Assembly (NCBI RefSeq): GCF_002844235.1
Contig: NZ_PGTS01000005.1
Span: 1 to 64,000, forward strand
Length of the DNA: 64,000 nt
Direction of reading: 5' to 3'
Source: Thalassospira povalilytica
GTDB lineage: Bacteria; Pseudomonadota; Alphaproteobacteria; Rhodospirillales; Thalassospiraceae
Shown: in pieces, positions 52,982-62,639 of the stretch
How positions within the stretch are numbered: position 1 is the first letter of the stretch
How the letters are laid out: every line of letters starts with the position of its first letter
Notes under the pieces: model-generated
Told to the model about the DNA's origin: nothing
Databases searched by the model: none
What the model saw: the letters and a program-made list of their open reading frames with translations, nothing else
Made by a program: the position numbers and the translations under genes

Positions 52982-54628
52982 ATGAGTGATCAATCGCGCC
53001 GTTCCGAATTGCTGATGCCCGCAGGCTCGCTCGAAAAGCTGAAAGTTGCCGTGCTGTATGGCGCGGACGCCGTCTATATGGGCACACCCGATCTGTCATT
53101 GCGGGTCAAAAGCCAGATGTCGCTTGAAGACGTGGTCGAAGGCATTGAATTTGCCCACAGCCACGGTGTTCGCGTTTATCTGACGCTGAACCTGTTTTCG
53201 CATAACAAGGATATCGACAAGCTTCCGGAATATGTCGATACCGTGCGCAAATGCATGCCCGATGGCCTGATCGTTGCAGATCCGGGCGTTTTCATGTTTG
53301 TGCGCGAACATGCCCCGGAACTTGATTTGCATGTATCGACCCAGGCCAATGTCTGTTCCTGGCAGTCAGTCAAATTCTGGCAAAGCATCGGCGCCAAGCT
53401 TGTGGTGCTGGGCCGCGAGGTTTCCTATGCCGAACTGACCGAAATCCGTGAAAAATGCCCCGATATCAAGATCGAGGCCTTCGTGCATGGGTCGATGTGC
53501 ATGACCTATTCCGGTCGTTGCCTTCTGTCGAATTTCATGGCCGAACGCGGTGCCAACCAGGGGGCGTGTGCAAACTCGTGCCGCTGGAAATACAAAGTCC
53601 ACATGAAGCTTAAGGACGGTACGGTCAAGGAATTGCACCTGACCGAAGAAAACCTTGAGATGTTTGACTTCTTCCTTGAAGAAGACATGCGTCCGGGCGA
53701 ACTGATGGAAATTCAGGAAGACGAACGCGGGTCCTATATCCTCAATTCGCGTGATCTTTGCATCATGCCGAAGCTGGAAGATTACCTGAAAATCGGTGTC
53801 GACAGCCTCAAGGTCGAAGGCCGCGGCAAAAGCCCCTATTACGCCGGTCTGGTTGCCCGTGCGTACCGCATGGCAATTGATGACTGGTATGAAGACCCGG
53901 AAAACTGGTCTGCCGAAGAATATATGAAGGAACTGGCAACCATTCCGAACCGGGGTTACACCTTGGCCTTCCATGATGGCCGCCTGACCAATTATGCGCA
54001 CGGCTATGACAGCAACACCAACGTGTCGGATTGGGAATTTGCAGGAATGATCGAGGAAGTCGAAGACGACGCCTTTATCATGTCGGTCAAAAACCGCATG
54101 TTGCCCGGTGACGTGATTGAAATCGTCCCGCCGCGGTCACGCCAGACCATTTTCATCCGCATGTATGAATTCATCGATGCCAAAACCGGCAAGGTCGGCG
54201 AAGCGGTTCATGCCAACACCCATCCGCGTATCCGTCTTCCGTTCAGCCTGTTTGAACAGGAAGACCCGGAATTCCTGCGTCGTGAAGTGCTTCCGATGAC
54301 CATCGTGCGCAAGGAAAAGGCCCTGTCTGAGGATGAATGGCAGCGCCTGAAACTTGATCAGGAAGGCCACAAGATCGAAATGGGCAAAGGCAACGAAGAC
54401 CGCTATGACGCGAAACGCGAAGCGCTTCAGACCGCCCTTGATGACCGCCAGAAAGAACGTTCGTTCCGCACCCCGCGTGTCGGCACCAAGGGGTGCTGTG
54501 GCCGTGGCTGCAACGGTTGCCTGATCTTCTGGCACGACCCGACCTATGCCAAGGCCCGTGAAATCCTTGCCAAACGCAAACAGGGCGAGATGCTTGAAAA
54601 AGACGGCAAGACGATTGCTGCTGAATAA
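52982..54628 (+). CDS. Peptidase U32-family protein (RNA hydroxylation type, TrhP/RlhA-like)
   Basis: A 548-residue protein. Residues about 1-330 are the U32 domain (LLMPAGSLEKLKVAVLYGADAVYMG; EAFVHGSMCMTYSGRCLLSNF; GACANSCRWKY; DSLKVEGRGKSPYYAG). Cysteines in those motifs are the likely Fe-S ligands. The C-terminus has an added cysteine cluster, GCCGRGCNGCLIFWHDP (about 501-517), beyond the usual YegQ length of about 450. Relatives hydroxylate tRNA or rRNA using prephenate rather than acting as proteases. Start ATG 52982. It is monocistronic with a strong terminator. Confidence 0.8.
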   Translation: MSDQSRRSELLMPAGSLEKLKVAVLYGADAVYMGTPDLSLRVKSQMSLEDVVEGIEFAHSHGVRVYLTLNLFSHNKDIDKLPEYVDTVRKCMPDGLIVADPGVFMFVREHAPELDLHVSTQANVCSWQSVKFWQSIGAKLVVLGREVSYAELTEIREKCPDIKIEAFVHGSMCMTYSGRCLLSNFMAERGANQGACANSCRWKYKVHMKLKDGTVKELHLTEENLEMFDFFLEEDMRPGELMEIQEDERGSYILNSRDLCIMPKLEDYLKIGVDSLKVEGRGKSPYYAGLVARAYRMAIDDWYEDPENWSAEEYMKELATIPNRGYTLAFHDGRLTNYAHGYDSNTNVSDWEFAGMIEEVEDDAFIMSVKNRMLPGDVIEIVPPRSRQTIFIRMYEFIDAKTGKVGEAVHANTHPRIRLPFSLFEQEDPEFLRREVLPMTIVRKEKALSEDEWQRLKLDQEGHKIEMGKGNEDRYDAKREALQTALDDRQKERSFRTPRVGTKGCCGRGCNGCLIFWHDPTYAKAREILAKRKQGEMLEKDGKTIAAE

Positions 54629-54650
54629 GCAGCCCTGATGCCCGAACATG

Positions 54651-54682
54651 AAAAACGGCAGCCCCATGGGGCTGCCGTTTTT
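54651..54682. terminator. Bidirectional terminator between U32 and DedA genes
   Basis: A 15-bp perfect stem (AAAAACGGCAGCCCC / GGGGCTGCCGTTTTT, loop AT) is followed by GTTTG. It lies between converging genes. Confidence 0.92.
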
Positions 54683-54688
54683 GTTTGA

Positions 54689-55282
54689 TTATTTGATCGC
54701 CTTTTCGGCCTGCTGTTCAAGCTTGTCGATGCGTTTAAGCCCGAACCAGCCAAGCCCGAGGAACACAATCAGCAAGACCGGGCTTAACAGCGTCAGATTG
54801 CGTTCAAGCAGTTCCGACATCCCTTCGCCCAGCACATAACCCAGCGCAAAATAGATCCCGATCCAGATCAGGATCGATGCGATACTGAGCGGCAGGAACC
54901 GCATGAATGACATCGAACTCATGCCGACCGGAAACACGCTGATCGATCGGATGGTGTTGGGATAGCGGCACAAAAGGATATAGGCGACACCATAATGTTC
55001 GAATAGGCGCAATGTCTTGCCCATCCATTTCGAAAGGGCGTCGGGCATTTTGCGGACAATCGCATCCCCATATTTGCGCCCCAGCCAGAACCGCAAAAGA
55101 TCACCGGCCACAGACCCGGAAATCATCGCGATCATCGATGGCCCCAAAAGCAGGCTTTCAGACACCACAAACACACCGACGAAAACCGGCAGGATGCTGG
55201 CCTTGCTCACGCAATAGGTAAAGATCAGGCTATAGACCAGTTGCTGGTGATCCTGAATCCACAGATTGATTGTCTCGAACAC
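54689..55282 (-). CDS. DedA-family (SNARE-associated/VTT) membrane protein
   Basis: A 197-residue protein with about five hydrophobic stretches. The family landmarks are GSVAGDLLRFWLGRKYG (about 56-72) and LCRYPNTIRSISVFPVGMS (about 104-122), with the conserved acidic and arginine residues. DedA proteins are linked to membrane lipid scrambling and proton-motive force. The start is GTG 55282 behind AGGCGGG. It stands alone between two unrelated genes. Confidence 0.85.
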   Translation of the reverse strand: MFETINLWIQDHQQLVYSLIFTYCVSKASILPVFVGVFVVSESLLLGPSMIAMISGSVAGDLLRFWLGRKYGDAIVRKMPDALSKWMGKTLRLFEHYGVAYILLCRYPNTIRSISVFPVGMSSMSFMRFLPLSIASILIWIGIYFALGYVLGEGMSELLERNLTLLSPVLLIVFLGLGWFGLKRIDKLEQQAEKAIK

Positions 55283-55367
55283 GGCAAACCCGCCTGAATG
55301 ATGAAGATTGAAAGCCTTCTAGGTCAATCGACCTCAAGAGGCGAGTGTGCCGGTTCACAGTATATCT

Positions 55368-55781
55368 TTAGGCCACTTCAAACCGGATCGGTTGCGCCCC
55401 TTCCCAGAGCGTCATCTTGCCGAGCTTTTCAAGGTCATCAAGATTGCTGGTCACGGTGATGAAATGGTTGCCGGCAAGCTGGCCGACCTTTGAGGCGAAA
55501 TGAACCCCGCCATAGGCCAGCAGGATTTCGGTTTCGCTGATCCCGCCGGGATAGAGGATGATCTGCCCCGGTGCGGGGAAGCTTGTGTGGTTTTCATAGC
55601 CAACGCCGAACTGGTAATCGCCAAGCGGCATCCAGACGCCCTCGCCGCTCCAGCGGACATGGACGGCTTTGCTTTCGAACGGCATGCGTTCAAGAAACGC
55701 CTTGCAGGTTTCAGGGGCCTTGGCGGTTTCAAGCACACCGTCAAAGGTAAACGGGCCAGCGGTGATTTTAATCTTGGTCAT
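55368..55781 (-). CDS. DUF3830 (cyclophilin-like fold) protein
   Basis: A 137-residue protein without a signal peptide. AVHVRWSGEGVWMPLGDY and QIILYPGGISETEILLAYGG, cited by their centres VRWSGEGVWMPLG and PGQIILYPGG, match the DUF3830 family as I know it. No function is established. It lies eight bases beyond the transporter's stop codon in the same direction, so the two are probably one transcript. This hints that it processes or senses the transported compound. Confidence 0.72.
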   Translation of the reverse strand: MTKIKITAGPFTFDGVLETAKAPETCKAFLERMPFESKAVHVRWSGEGVWMPLGDYQFGVGYENHTSFPAPGQIILYPGGISETEILLAYGGVHFASKVGQLAGNHFITVTSNLDDLEKLGKMTLWEGAQPIRFEVA

Positions 55782-55789
55782 GTTTGGTC

Positions 55790-57016
55790 CTACGCAATCA
55801 ATAATATCCAGCCCAGCGCCATCCCCAGACTGATCAGGGTGACGGGCACGCCGATGCGGGCGTAATCGGCAAAGGAAATCACCGTGCCGGCCTTGGCAGC
55901 CTGTTCAACGGCGATGATATTGGCAACCGAGCCGACAATCAGAAAATTACCCGACAATGTGCTGAAAACCGCCAGGGCATGCAACATGCTTCGCGACCAG
56001 TCCGGTCCAAGGGAAAGCAACATCATCACCAGCGGCACATTGCCGATGGTATTGGATCCCGCCAGCGACACACCAAGCAGGACGGCAGGTTGATCAACCC
56101 GAAGACCAATCAGCAGATCGCGAAAGAAACCGGCAATCACGTCATCGCCCGACATCGCGCCGGTGACAATGAACAGGCCGCAAAACAGCGCCAGCAAATG
56201 CCAGTCAACACGCCCCAACACCTGATCGGTGCCAAGCTTGCGACTGAGCAACAGCATCGCAACAATCAGCAAACACCAAAGTGCGCGTTCTTCGACAAAG
56301 ACAAAGATCAGGATCACCGCAATCGTTGCCACCACCGCCTTGGTCAGCATGGCACGGTTCAGGGTAATTGTTTGATCCGCATCGATACGGGGCCCGGGAT
56401 TGGCAAAGCGCAACAGGTCGCGCGTGGCCGGCCCGTAAACCAGCACCAGATAAACCACCACAAGCCCGATCAGCGCCGGCACGCCGCAGGCCAGCAGAAA
56501 GGCCATGAAATCAAGCTGGCCGAATTCGGCAATCATCAGGTTTTGCGGATTGCCGATCAGGGTCGCGGCCGATCCGGCATTGGCCGCACAGGCAACCGCA
56601 ATCACAAACGGTTTGGGATCAAGACCGCGTGCCACCACCCCGGCAATCAGAATCGGTGTGACCGCCCAGACCACCACATCATTGGTCATCACGGCTGACA
56701 GGCCGCCACATACCATGATCACACCGGCAAGCAACCCGCGCGGCGTCAGATCAAGATGAATGATGCGATCCCCGATCCAGTCAAAAAAGCCGCTGGCGGC
56801 ATATTGCGATGACAACACCATCAGGGTCAGCAAAACCGACAGGGTGGCAAAATCCACCGCGGCAAGGGCCTGATCACCATCAATCGCCCCGGCCAGCAAC
56901 AGGATCAGCGCCCCGATCACGGCAATGCCGGTACGATTGATCGCAAGTCCCGGCCAGCGCCCCAGCGCCATACCGAAATAGACTCCCCCGAATACAGCAA
57001 TAATCAACCAGTCCAC
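55790..57016 (-). CDS. ArsB/NhaD/SLC13-type ion transporter
   Basis: A 408-residue inner-membrane protein with about eleven hydrophobic segments. The inverted-repeat motifs of the ion transporter superfamily are present: MTNDVVVWAVTPILIAG and AANAGSAATLIGNPQN in the first half, SLAGSNTIGNVPLVMMLL and GSVANIIAVEQA in the second. Substrates in this group include arsenite, citrate, sulfate and sodium/protons, and the sequence alone does not choose. The start is GTG 57016. It is co-directional with the DUF3830 gene, eight bases apart. Confidence 0.82.
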   Translation of the reverse strand: MDWLIIAVFGGVYFGMALGRWPGLAINRTGIAVIGALILLLAGAIDGDQALAAVDFATLSVLLTLMVLSSQYAASGFFDWIGDRIIHLDLTPRGLLAGVIMVCGGLSAVMTNDVVVWAVTPILIAGVVARGLDPKPFVIAVACAANAGSAATLIGNPQNLMIAEFGQLDFMAFLLACGVPALIGLVVVYLVLVYGPATRDLLRFANPGPRIDADQTITLNRAMLTKAVVATIAVILIFVFVEERALWCLLIVAMLLLSRKLGTDQVLGRVDWHLLALFCGLFIVTGAMSGDDVIAGFFRDLLIGLRVDQPAVLLGVSLAGSNTIGNVPLVMMLLSLGPDWSRSMLHALAVFSTLSGNFLIVGSVANIIAVEQAAKAGTVISFADYARIGVPVTLISLGMALGWILLIA

Positions 57017-57214
57017 ACCAGGCCATCCTGTTCAAATGGATGCGCGACGCGTGCGCAATTCAAAGCGATATGTATCGTCAAACCGGTCTCGGGACACGAT
57101 CAATCGGGTGACAGGATATGCACAAATTGCAATGCCCCATACCAAAATGCGTTAACTCATGCCCCGGCCCGGTAAAAACACGGCCTTTTGAGCCATTTTT
57201 TGCGTTGCGGCATA

Positions 57215-57613
57215 TGTTCTTCGACGATCCTGCGATTGTTTCAGGACAAAAGGGATGAAAATTTCACTTGCGCCGGGAAAGCAACAGGCGTAAATCCCGC
57301 CTTGCCCAAAGTCGCACGTGCCTGTGGTGGTCCTGCTTACTGGAACCCGTAGGACTTACTTAAAGCAACGACGGTGTAGGGCTTTTTTGGTCTCAGGTGG
57401 CGTCCAAATCCACCGACACTAAAGAGGCACACCATCATTGCCCACGTGCGGAACGGGAAATCCCATTCCATAGCGAGGCAGACTTAACTTCGCAGTTCCG
57501 GTTGGCCCCGGAGCTTATCAGCACGCAGGTAGTCCGCGTCACGCGCCTCCACCGCGCTCATACGCATCAGGTACATGCACGCTGCCATATTCGTGGAATG
57601 GGAGAACGCCCCA
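57215..57613 (+). promoter_or_regulatory. Long structured leader of the ornithine decarboxylase gene (speF-type RNA)
   Basis: A roughly 400-base gene-free leader rich in pairing. Local stems include GTCCT/AGGAC (57330-57355) and GGTGG/CCACC (57396-57414). TCCCATTCCA (57461-57470) is the exact complement of TGGAATGGGA (57594-57603), which contains the ribosome site GGGAG of the decarboxylase. A competing local hairpin GGGA-AA-TCCC (57455-57464) uses the same upstream bases. An alphaproteobacterial RNA motif upstream of speF has been described (Corbino et al. 2005, from memory). The size, position and host group fit. The 57017-57214 stretch ahead of it shows nothing else. Confidence 0.75.
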
Positions 57614-58747
57614 ATGGCAACTCAGCGTATTATTGATTTTCTCGCACAGAACCGACCGGAAGGCCCGTGCCTTGTTGTGGATCTTGATGTTGTTCAGCGC
57701 AACTACGAGACCTTTACCCGTGCGCTTCCTGACTCCCGCATTTTCTATGCGGTCAAAGCAAACCCGGCCCCGGAAGTTCTGAGCCTGCTTGCCGATCTTG
57801 GCAGCAACTTCGACACCGCATCCGTGCCCGAAATCGAAATGGCGATGGCCGCTGGTGCCACCCCGGACCGCATTTCGTTTGGCAACACCATCAAAAAAGA
57901 ACGCGACATTGCGCGCGCTTATGAAATGGGTGTTCGCCTGTTCGCCGTTGATTGCGTCGAAGAAGTCGAAAAAATTGCCCGTGTTGCACCGGCATCGCGT
58001 GTTTTCTGCCGCATCCTGACCGATGGCGTTGGCGCAGAATGGCCGCTGTCGCGCAAATTCGGTTGCGCGCCTTCCATGGCGCTCGAAGTTCTTGAACATG
58101 CCCATCACATGGGTCTGGATGCCTATGGCGTGTCGTTCCATGTTGGTTCGCAGCAGTGCAACCTTGATGCCTGGAACACCGCATTGGCAGAAGCCTCGAT
58201 GATCTTCCGTACCCTGGCTGACAAAGGCATCGTCCTTCGCATGGTCAATATGGGTGGAGGTTTCCCGACCCGTTACCTGCGTGACGTACCGGCGACCGAA
58301 GCTTATGGCTCGGCGATCATTGACGCGCTTCACACCCACTTTGGCAATCACATGCCCGAAACCATTATCGAACCGGGCCGCGGCATGGTTGGTGATGCCG
58401 GCGTGATCAAAGCCGAGGTTGTGCTGATTTCGCGCAAACACGAAGATGATCCGGTGCGCTGGGTTTACCTTGATATCGGTAAATTCGGTGGCCTTGCCGA
58501 AACCATGGACGAAGCAATCCGTTACCCGATCACGACCATTCATGACGGTGGCGATGTTGCTCCTTGCGTTTTGGCCGGTCCGACCTGTGACTCTGCCGAC
58601 GTGCTTTACGAGAAAAAACCTTATGACCTTCCGGTCGCACTGACCATCGGTGACGAGGTTCTGATCGAAGCAACCGGCGCCTATACCACCACTTATGCAT
58701 CTGTGGCGTTTAACGGCTTCTCGCCGCTGACCGCCTATATCATCTGA
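57614..58747 (+). CDS. speF: Ornithine (or ornithine/lysine) decarboxylase, eukaryotic fold type
   Basis: A 377-residue group IV PLP decarboxylase with an alanine-racemase-like barrel. The PLP lysine is in FYAVKANPAPEVL (about 50), with HVGSQQ (about 180), the GGGFP phosphate loop and EPGRGMV. The catalytic cysteine is in GPTCDSADVLYEK (about 330). It makes putrescine (or cadaverine) from ornithine (or lysine). Start ATG 57614 has GGAG nine bases upstream; a frame from 57575 would read through the leader hairpin. The long leader suggests polyamine or ornithine feedback. The symbol reflects the leader association; speC is also used. Confidence 0.92.
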   Translation: MATQRIIDFLAQNRPEGPCLVVDLDVVQRNYETFTRALPDSRIFYAVKANPAPEVLSLLADLGSNFDTASVPEIEMAMAAGATPDRISFGNTIKKERDIARAYEMGVRLFAVDCVEEVEKIARVAPASRVFCRILTDGVGAEWPLSRKFGCAPSMALEVLEHAHHMGLDAYGVSFHVGSQQCNLDAWNTALAEASMIFRTLADKGIVLRMVNMGGGFPTRYLRDVPATEAYGSAIIDALHTHFGNHMPETIIEPGRGMVGDAGVIKAEVVLISRKHEDDPVRWVYLDIGKFGGLAETMDEAIRYPITTIHDGGDVAPCVLAGPTCDSADVLYEKKPYDLPVALTIGDEVLIEATGAYTTTYASVAFNGFSPLTAYII

Positions 58748-58770
58748 CCCTGTTCGGGAAAGACAGATCA

Positions 58771-59277
58771 GTGATCACGATTGATCGCGAAGGCCGCTTT
58801 GACCACGTCGAACGTGAAAAGCTGCTTGATCGCGTCATGGGTCCGGCGCGGTTTCAGAAATCGTCTGAAATCCTGCGCCGTGATCGGCTTCCGGCGGACG
58901 GTCTTGCGTTTGTCGCCCACGACGGCAAACAACTGATCGGCACTGTCCGGTTGTGGAATGTCAATGCGGGCAACGGCGGTAGCGCGCTGTTGCTGGGTCC
59001 GCTTGCGGTCGAAAAGATCTATAGCGGATCGGGCGTTGGTGCCGGTCTGGTTTACGCAGCCCTTAACGCTGCGCAATCGGCCGGTCACCGTTCGGTTCTT
59101 CTGGTCGGAGACCCGGACTATTACGCGCGCTTTGGCTTCCAGGCAGCCCCCGCCAACGGGCTTTTGATGCCCGGCCATTTTGATCGACACCGGTTCCAGG
59201 CGATCAATCTTGGCAATGAAGATGTCCTGAGCGGCACGCACGGCATGCTTTATGCCACAGGCCAGCGTACCCACTAA
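58771..59277 (+). CDS. GNAT-family N-acetyltransferase
   Basis: A 168-residue acetyltransferase of the YhbS type. The acetyl-CoA-binding stretch is LGPLAVEKIYSGSGVGAGLV (about 71-90), followed by SVLLVGDPDYYARFGF, a landmark of this subgroup. The start is GTG 58771 with GGGAAAG upstream. It is 23 bp after the decarboxylase stop and probably co-transcribed, so a polyamine or ornithine substrate is possible but unproven. Confidence 0.8.
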   Translation: MITIDREGRFDHVEREKLLDRVMGPARFQKSSEILRRDRLPADGLAFVAHDGKQLIGTVRLWNVNAGNGGSALLLGPLAVEKIYSGSGVGAGLVYAALNAAQSAGHRSVLLVGDPDYYARFGFQAAPANGLLMPGHFDRHRFQAINLGNEDVLSGTHGMLYATGQRTH

Positions 59278-59535
59278 GGCAAGCCAGAATAAAACTTCAA
59301 AATCCCGCGGTAAATGCTGCGGGATTTTTTTGTGCCTGTTCACTTGCAAACTACTGAAAAACAAAACAGTCTTGTCTTAAATCTACTGACAATTCATAGT
59401 GGACGTTCTGGTTGCACAGAGAAGATTTTTGCAATTGCATTGCAAGTTGAGACCCCACACACGACCTGTAATGCGTTGATCCTAAGCCGAACTGATGCTT
59501 TCGCTTTTGAAACACGAATGACCCGGGATGACTTT

Positions 59536-62500
59536 ATGCTTGAAGGTTTGAAACAGGCACTCCTCCGTCGCAGCAGCATGCCCGTCACCCTTGCTGCAGC
59601 GGCAATCACCCTTCTGGTTCTCGGATTCAACTATTATGTGCATTTCCCGCTCAGTGAAAATGCCGAGCAGCGCGAACTGCGATCATTGACAAATCTCCTT
59701 GATGGCTATGCCAGTCAGGTCGAAGAACAAATGATCGGGGTGGAAACCACCCTGACCGCGCTTGGCAGCATCATTTATGACGAACGGTACTCGGCACGCG
59801 AAAAGCATCTTCTGCTCAAGCAGGCCGCCGACGCACTCGATATTGTCCGCGTGTTCGGTGTTACCGACATAAATGGCCGCATCATCCATTCATCGCGCAG
59901 TTTCCCGGCACCCGATGTCGATTTATCCGGGCGTGATTATGTGCAGTATTTCCTGAAGGGCGGAGATGCGCCGCGGTTCCTGTCAGGACCGGTCAAGAAC
60001 CTTGTTGATGGCCGTTGGCAACTTTCATTCGCGCGGGCTATCCGCAACCCATACGGCCAATTGGTCGGTGTGATTTCGACTGTGATCGATCCGGGTACGA
60101 TGATTGAACGTATCGCCAAATCAACAATCCCGGTCGATTATGTCACCCTGCTGGACCGCAATTTCAATCTGGTTGCACGCAAGCCGGCAAAGGATGAGAT
60201 GATCTCGAAATCCATGGCCGATGCCGAGATTTATACCGATGTTGCCAACTCGTCCGAGCGGATCGTTGCCAATGTCTATTCCAATGTCTTTACCGGTCAG
60301 GCCCGGTTTGGTGTTGCCGAGCGGGTCTTTCACGACACATTGGTGATTTCGACATCGCGTCCCTATGACTATGCGATGCAATACTGGAACGTATTTTCGA
60401 CCGGTATCACCATTGCATCGGTGATTTTGCTGGTGTTCATGATCGGCATTCTTTGGACGATCAACCTGCGGGCACTGGCCACACAGCGCTATAACAAGAA
60501 GCTGCAAACCATTAACAGCGAACTTGAAATCGCGCGCAATGACGCCGAAAAACTGGCACGGATCAAGGATGACTTCCTGGCCAATATGAGCCACGAAATC
60601 CGAACCCCGATGAATGCGATTTTCGGGCTGACGCAGCTTTTGAAACGCACCCCGCTTGAACAGCAACAAAGTGAATATGTTCGCCAGATCGGGCTTTCGG
60701 GCAAATTCCTGTTGGGCGTAATTGACGAAATCCTGACATTCTCCAAGATCGAGGCCAATGAACTTGTTCTGGATCAGGAACCCTTTGTCCTGCCCGATGT
60801 GATCGACAATGTCGGGTCGATCATGTCGATGTCGGTCAATGACAAGGCCATCGAAGCGGTGATTGATGTCGCCCCGGATGTGCCACGTTCGATCATCGGG
60901 GATTCCCAGCGCCTGCAACAAATTCTGGTCAATCTGATCAGCAATGCGATCAAATTCACCGATGCCGGAACCGTGCGCCTTGATGTTCACAAGGAACATG
61001 CACCCGAACCGATCCTGTGTTTCCAGGTCACGGATACCGGTATCGGCATTCCCGAAAATCAGCAAGCCACGATATTCAACCCGTTCACCCAGGCCGATGC
61101 GTCAACAACACGCAAATATGGCGGAACCGGGTTAGGACTTGCGATTTCCAACCGGCTGGCAACTGCGATGGGGGGTGAAATTACCCTGCGCAGCAGCCCG
61201 GGACGCGGATCGACCTTCACGTTGAAAATACCGCTGCGGGTAGGTCCCAATGACATTGCACCGCCACTTTATTTCGAAAAAGTCGACAATCTGCGAGTTC
61301 TGATCGTCGATGATCAGGAACCAACCCGCGAAGCGCTTCAGACCATTGCCCATTCGCTTTATGTCAAGGCCGACACCGCACCGGACGGTCAGACGGCGAT
61401 TGACATGCTGCTTAATGCCAAGGTGCCCTATGACATCCTGATGATTGACTGGCAGATGCCCGGGCTGAATGGCCTTGAGACCATTGAACGCATTCCGGCC
61501 GACAAGCTTGAAAAAATGCCGGCAATCATCATGGTCACGGCCTATGAACGCGATCTTTTGTCGCAAACCAAAAATGCCGAAAAATACGAATTGCTGACCA
61601 AGCCGGTAACCGGATCATCATTCATGGATGCGATTACATCCGTCAGCGATGCCAGTGCGGCAATCCGTCCTGGCTGTGCCCCGGCCTATAAGATCACCGA
61701 CAATGCCCTTGCCGGATTGAAGGTTCTGGTGGCCGAGGACAACATTGTAAACCAGCAGGTGGCAAAGGATTTGCTGACCTCGTTGGGTGCCAAGGTCCAT
61801 ATTGCGGATAATGGCATCAAGGCCGTTGCGGCAGTCGAAAAACATTCATTTGATATCGTCCTGATGGATGTGCAGATGCCCGAAATGACCGGGCTTGAGG
61901 CAACGGAACGCCTGCGCTCATCCTATCCCGATCTTGATTTGCCGATCATCGCATTAACGGCTGGCGTTCTGGAAAATGAACAGCATAAATGCCGCGAAGC
62001 GGGCATGAATGACTTTGTCGGCAAGCCTTTTGATTTCGAACTGATTGTGTCCAAAATCCTGAAACATGTGCGGGTCGGCTCAAAATCAAACAGAAGCAAC
62101 CCAGCCCCGAAACCGGCTGACGAAACGGTGTCGTCAGCCGACAGCAGTCCCGCCGATGCCCCTGCCATTCCGGCTCAACAGGCGACGGGATCGGCATGGG
62201 ATGATTTCCCGCTGCATGAGGAAAAGCTTGCAATTGAACTGACAGCAGGAAGTGTCGATCTGTATCATCGCCTGTGCAAACTCTATGACCCGCAAGCACG
62301 CGACTGCCAGACGCAAATCCATCAGGCGATCAAGGATAACGAAACCAAAACCCTGAGCGAGCAGCTTCATATCATGAAGGGGTCATCGTCGCAGGTCGCA
62401 GCAACCCGAATTTCAAAAATGTCTGCTGAAATGGAACGACTGACCCATAACGGGGAGATCGAAAAGGTTGCGGCAATGCTGGACGAATTTGACCGTGTTC

Positions 62501-62553
62501 TGGACGAGACGTTGGCGATCCTTGCCACCAAGGGCGACGAAACATCCAGCTAG
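59536..62553 (+). CDS. Hybrid sensor histidine kinase with two receivers and an HPt domain
   Basis: About 1005 residues. One membrane segment (16-36) is followed by a periplasmic Cache-like sensor (about 37-285, with DVDLSGRDYVQYFLKG) and a second membrane segment (284-310). HisKA carries phosphoacceptor His353 in ANMSHEIRTPMNAI. The ATPase domain has an N-box (NLISNAIKF), DTGIGIP and GGTGLGL. Receiver 1 begins LIVDDQEPTRE and receiver 2 LVAEDNIVNQQ, each with a phosphorylatable Asp. The HPt has His945 in LHIMKGSSSQ. The start is uncertain: ATG 59536 has GGGA seven bases ahead; ATG 59518 is in frame. It is convergent with the multi-receiver gene at the window end. Confidence 0.88.
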   Translation: MLEGLKQALLRRSSMPVTLAAAAITLLVLGFNYYVHFPLSENAEQRELRSLTNLLDGYASQVEEQMIGVETTLTALGSIIYDERYSAREKHLLLKQAADALDIVRVFGVTDINGRIIHSSRSFPAPDVDLSGRDYVQYFLKGGDAPRFLSGPVKNLVDGRWQLSFARAIRNPYGQLVGVISTVIDPGTMIERIAKSTIPVDYVTLLDRNFNLVARKPAKDEMISKSMADAEIYTDVANSSERIVANVYSNVFTGQARFGVAERVFHDTLVISTSRPYDYAMQYWNVFSTGITIASVILLVFMIGILWTINLRALATQRYNKKLQTINSELEIARNDAEKLARIKDDFLANMSHEIRTPMNAIFGLTQLLKRTPLEQQQSEYVRQIGLSGKFLLGVIDEILTFSKIEANELVLDQEPFVLPDVIDNVGSIMSMSVNDKAIEAVIDVAPDVPRSIIGDSQRLQQILVNLISNAIKFTDAGTVRLDVHKEHAPEPILCFQVTDTGIGIPENQQATIFNPFTQADASTTRKYGGTGLGLAISNRLATAMGGEITLRSSPGRGSTFTLKIPLRVGPNDIAPPLYFEKVDNLRVLIVDDQEPTREALQTIAHSLYVKADTAPDGQTAIDMLLNAKVPYDILMIDWQMPGLNGLETIERIPADKLEKMPAIIMVTAYERDLLSQTKNAEKYELLTKPVTGSSFMDAITSVSDASAAIRPGCAPAYKITDNALAGLKVLVAEDNIVNQQVAKDLLTSLGAKVHIADNGIKAVAAVEKHSFDIVLMDVQMPEMTGLEATERLRSSYPDLDLPIIALTAGVLENEQHKCREAGMNDFVGKPFDFELIVSKILKHVRVGSKSNRSNPAPKPADETVSSADSSPADAPAIPAQQATGSAWDDFPLHEEKLAIELTAGSVDLYHRLCKLYDPQARDCQTQIHQAIKDNETKTLSEQLHIMKGSSSQVAATRISKMSAEMERLTHNGEIEKVAAMLDEFDRVLDETLAILATKGDETSS

Positions 62554-62639
62554 GATAATCGCCGCCCCGGGGAATACAAGGAATGCAGGGAATGAAGTGG
62601 AATGAATTGACCGAAGGGGACGATCAGACGGCCTGATAT

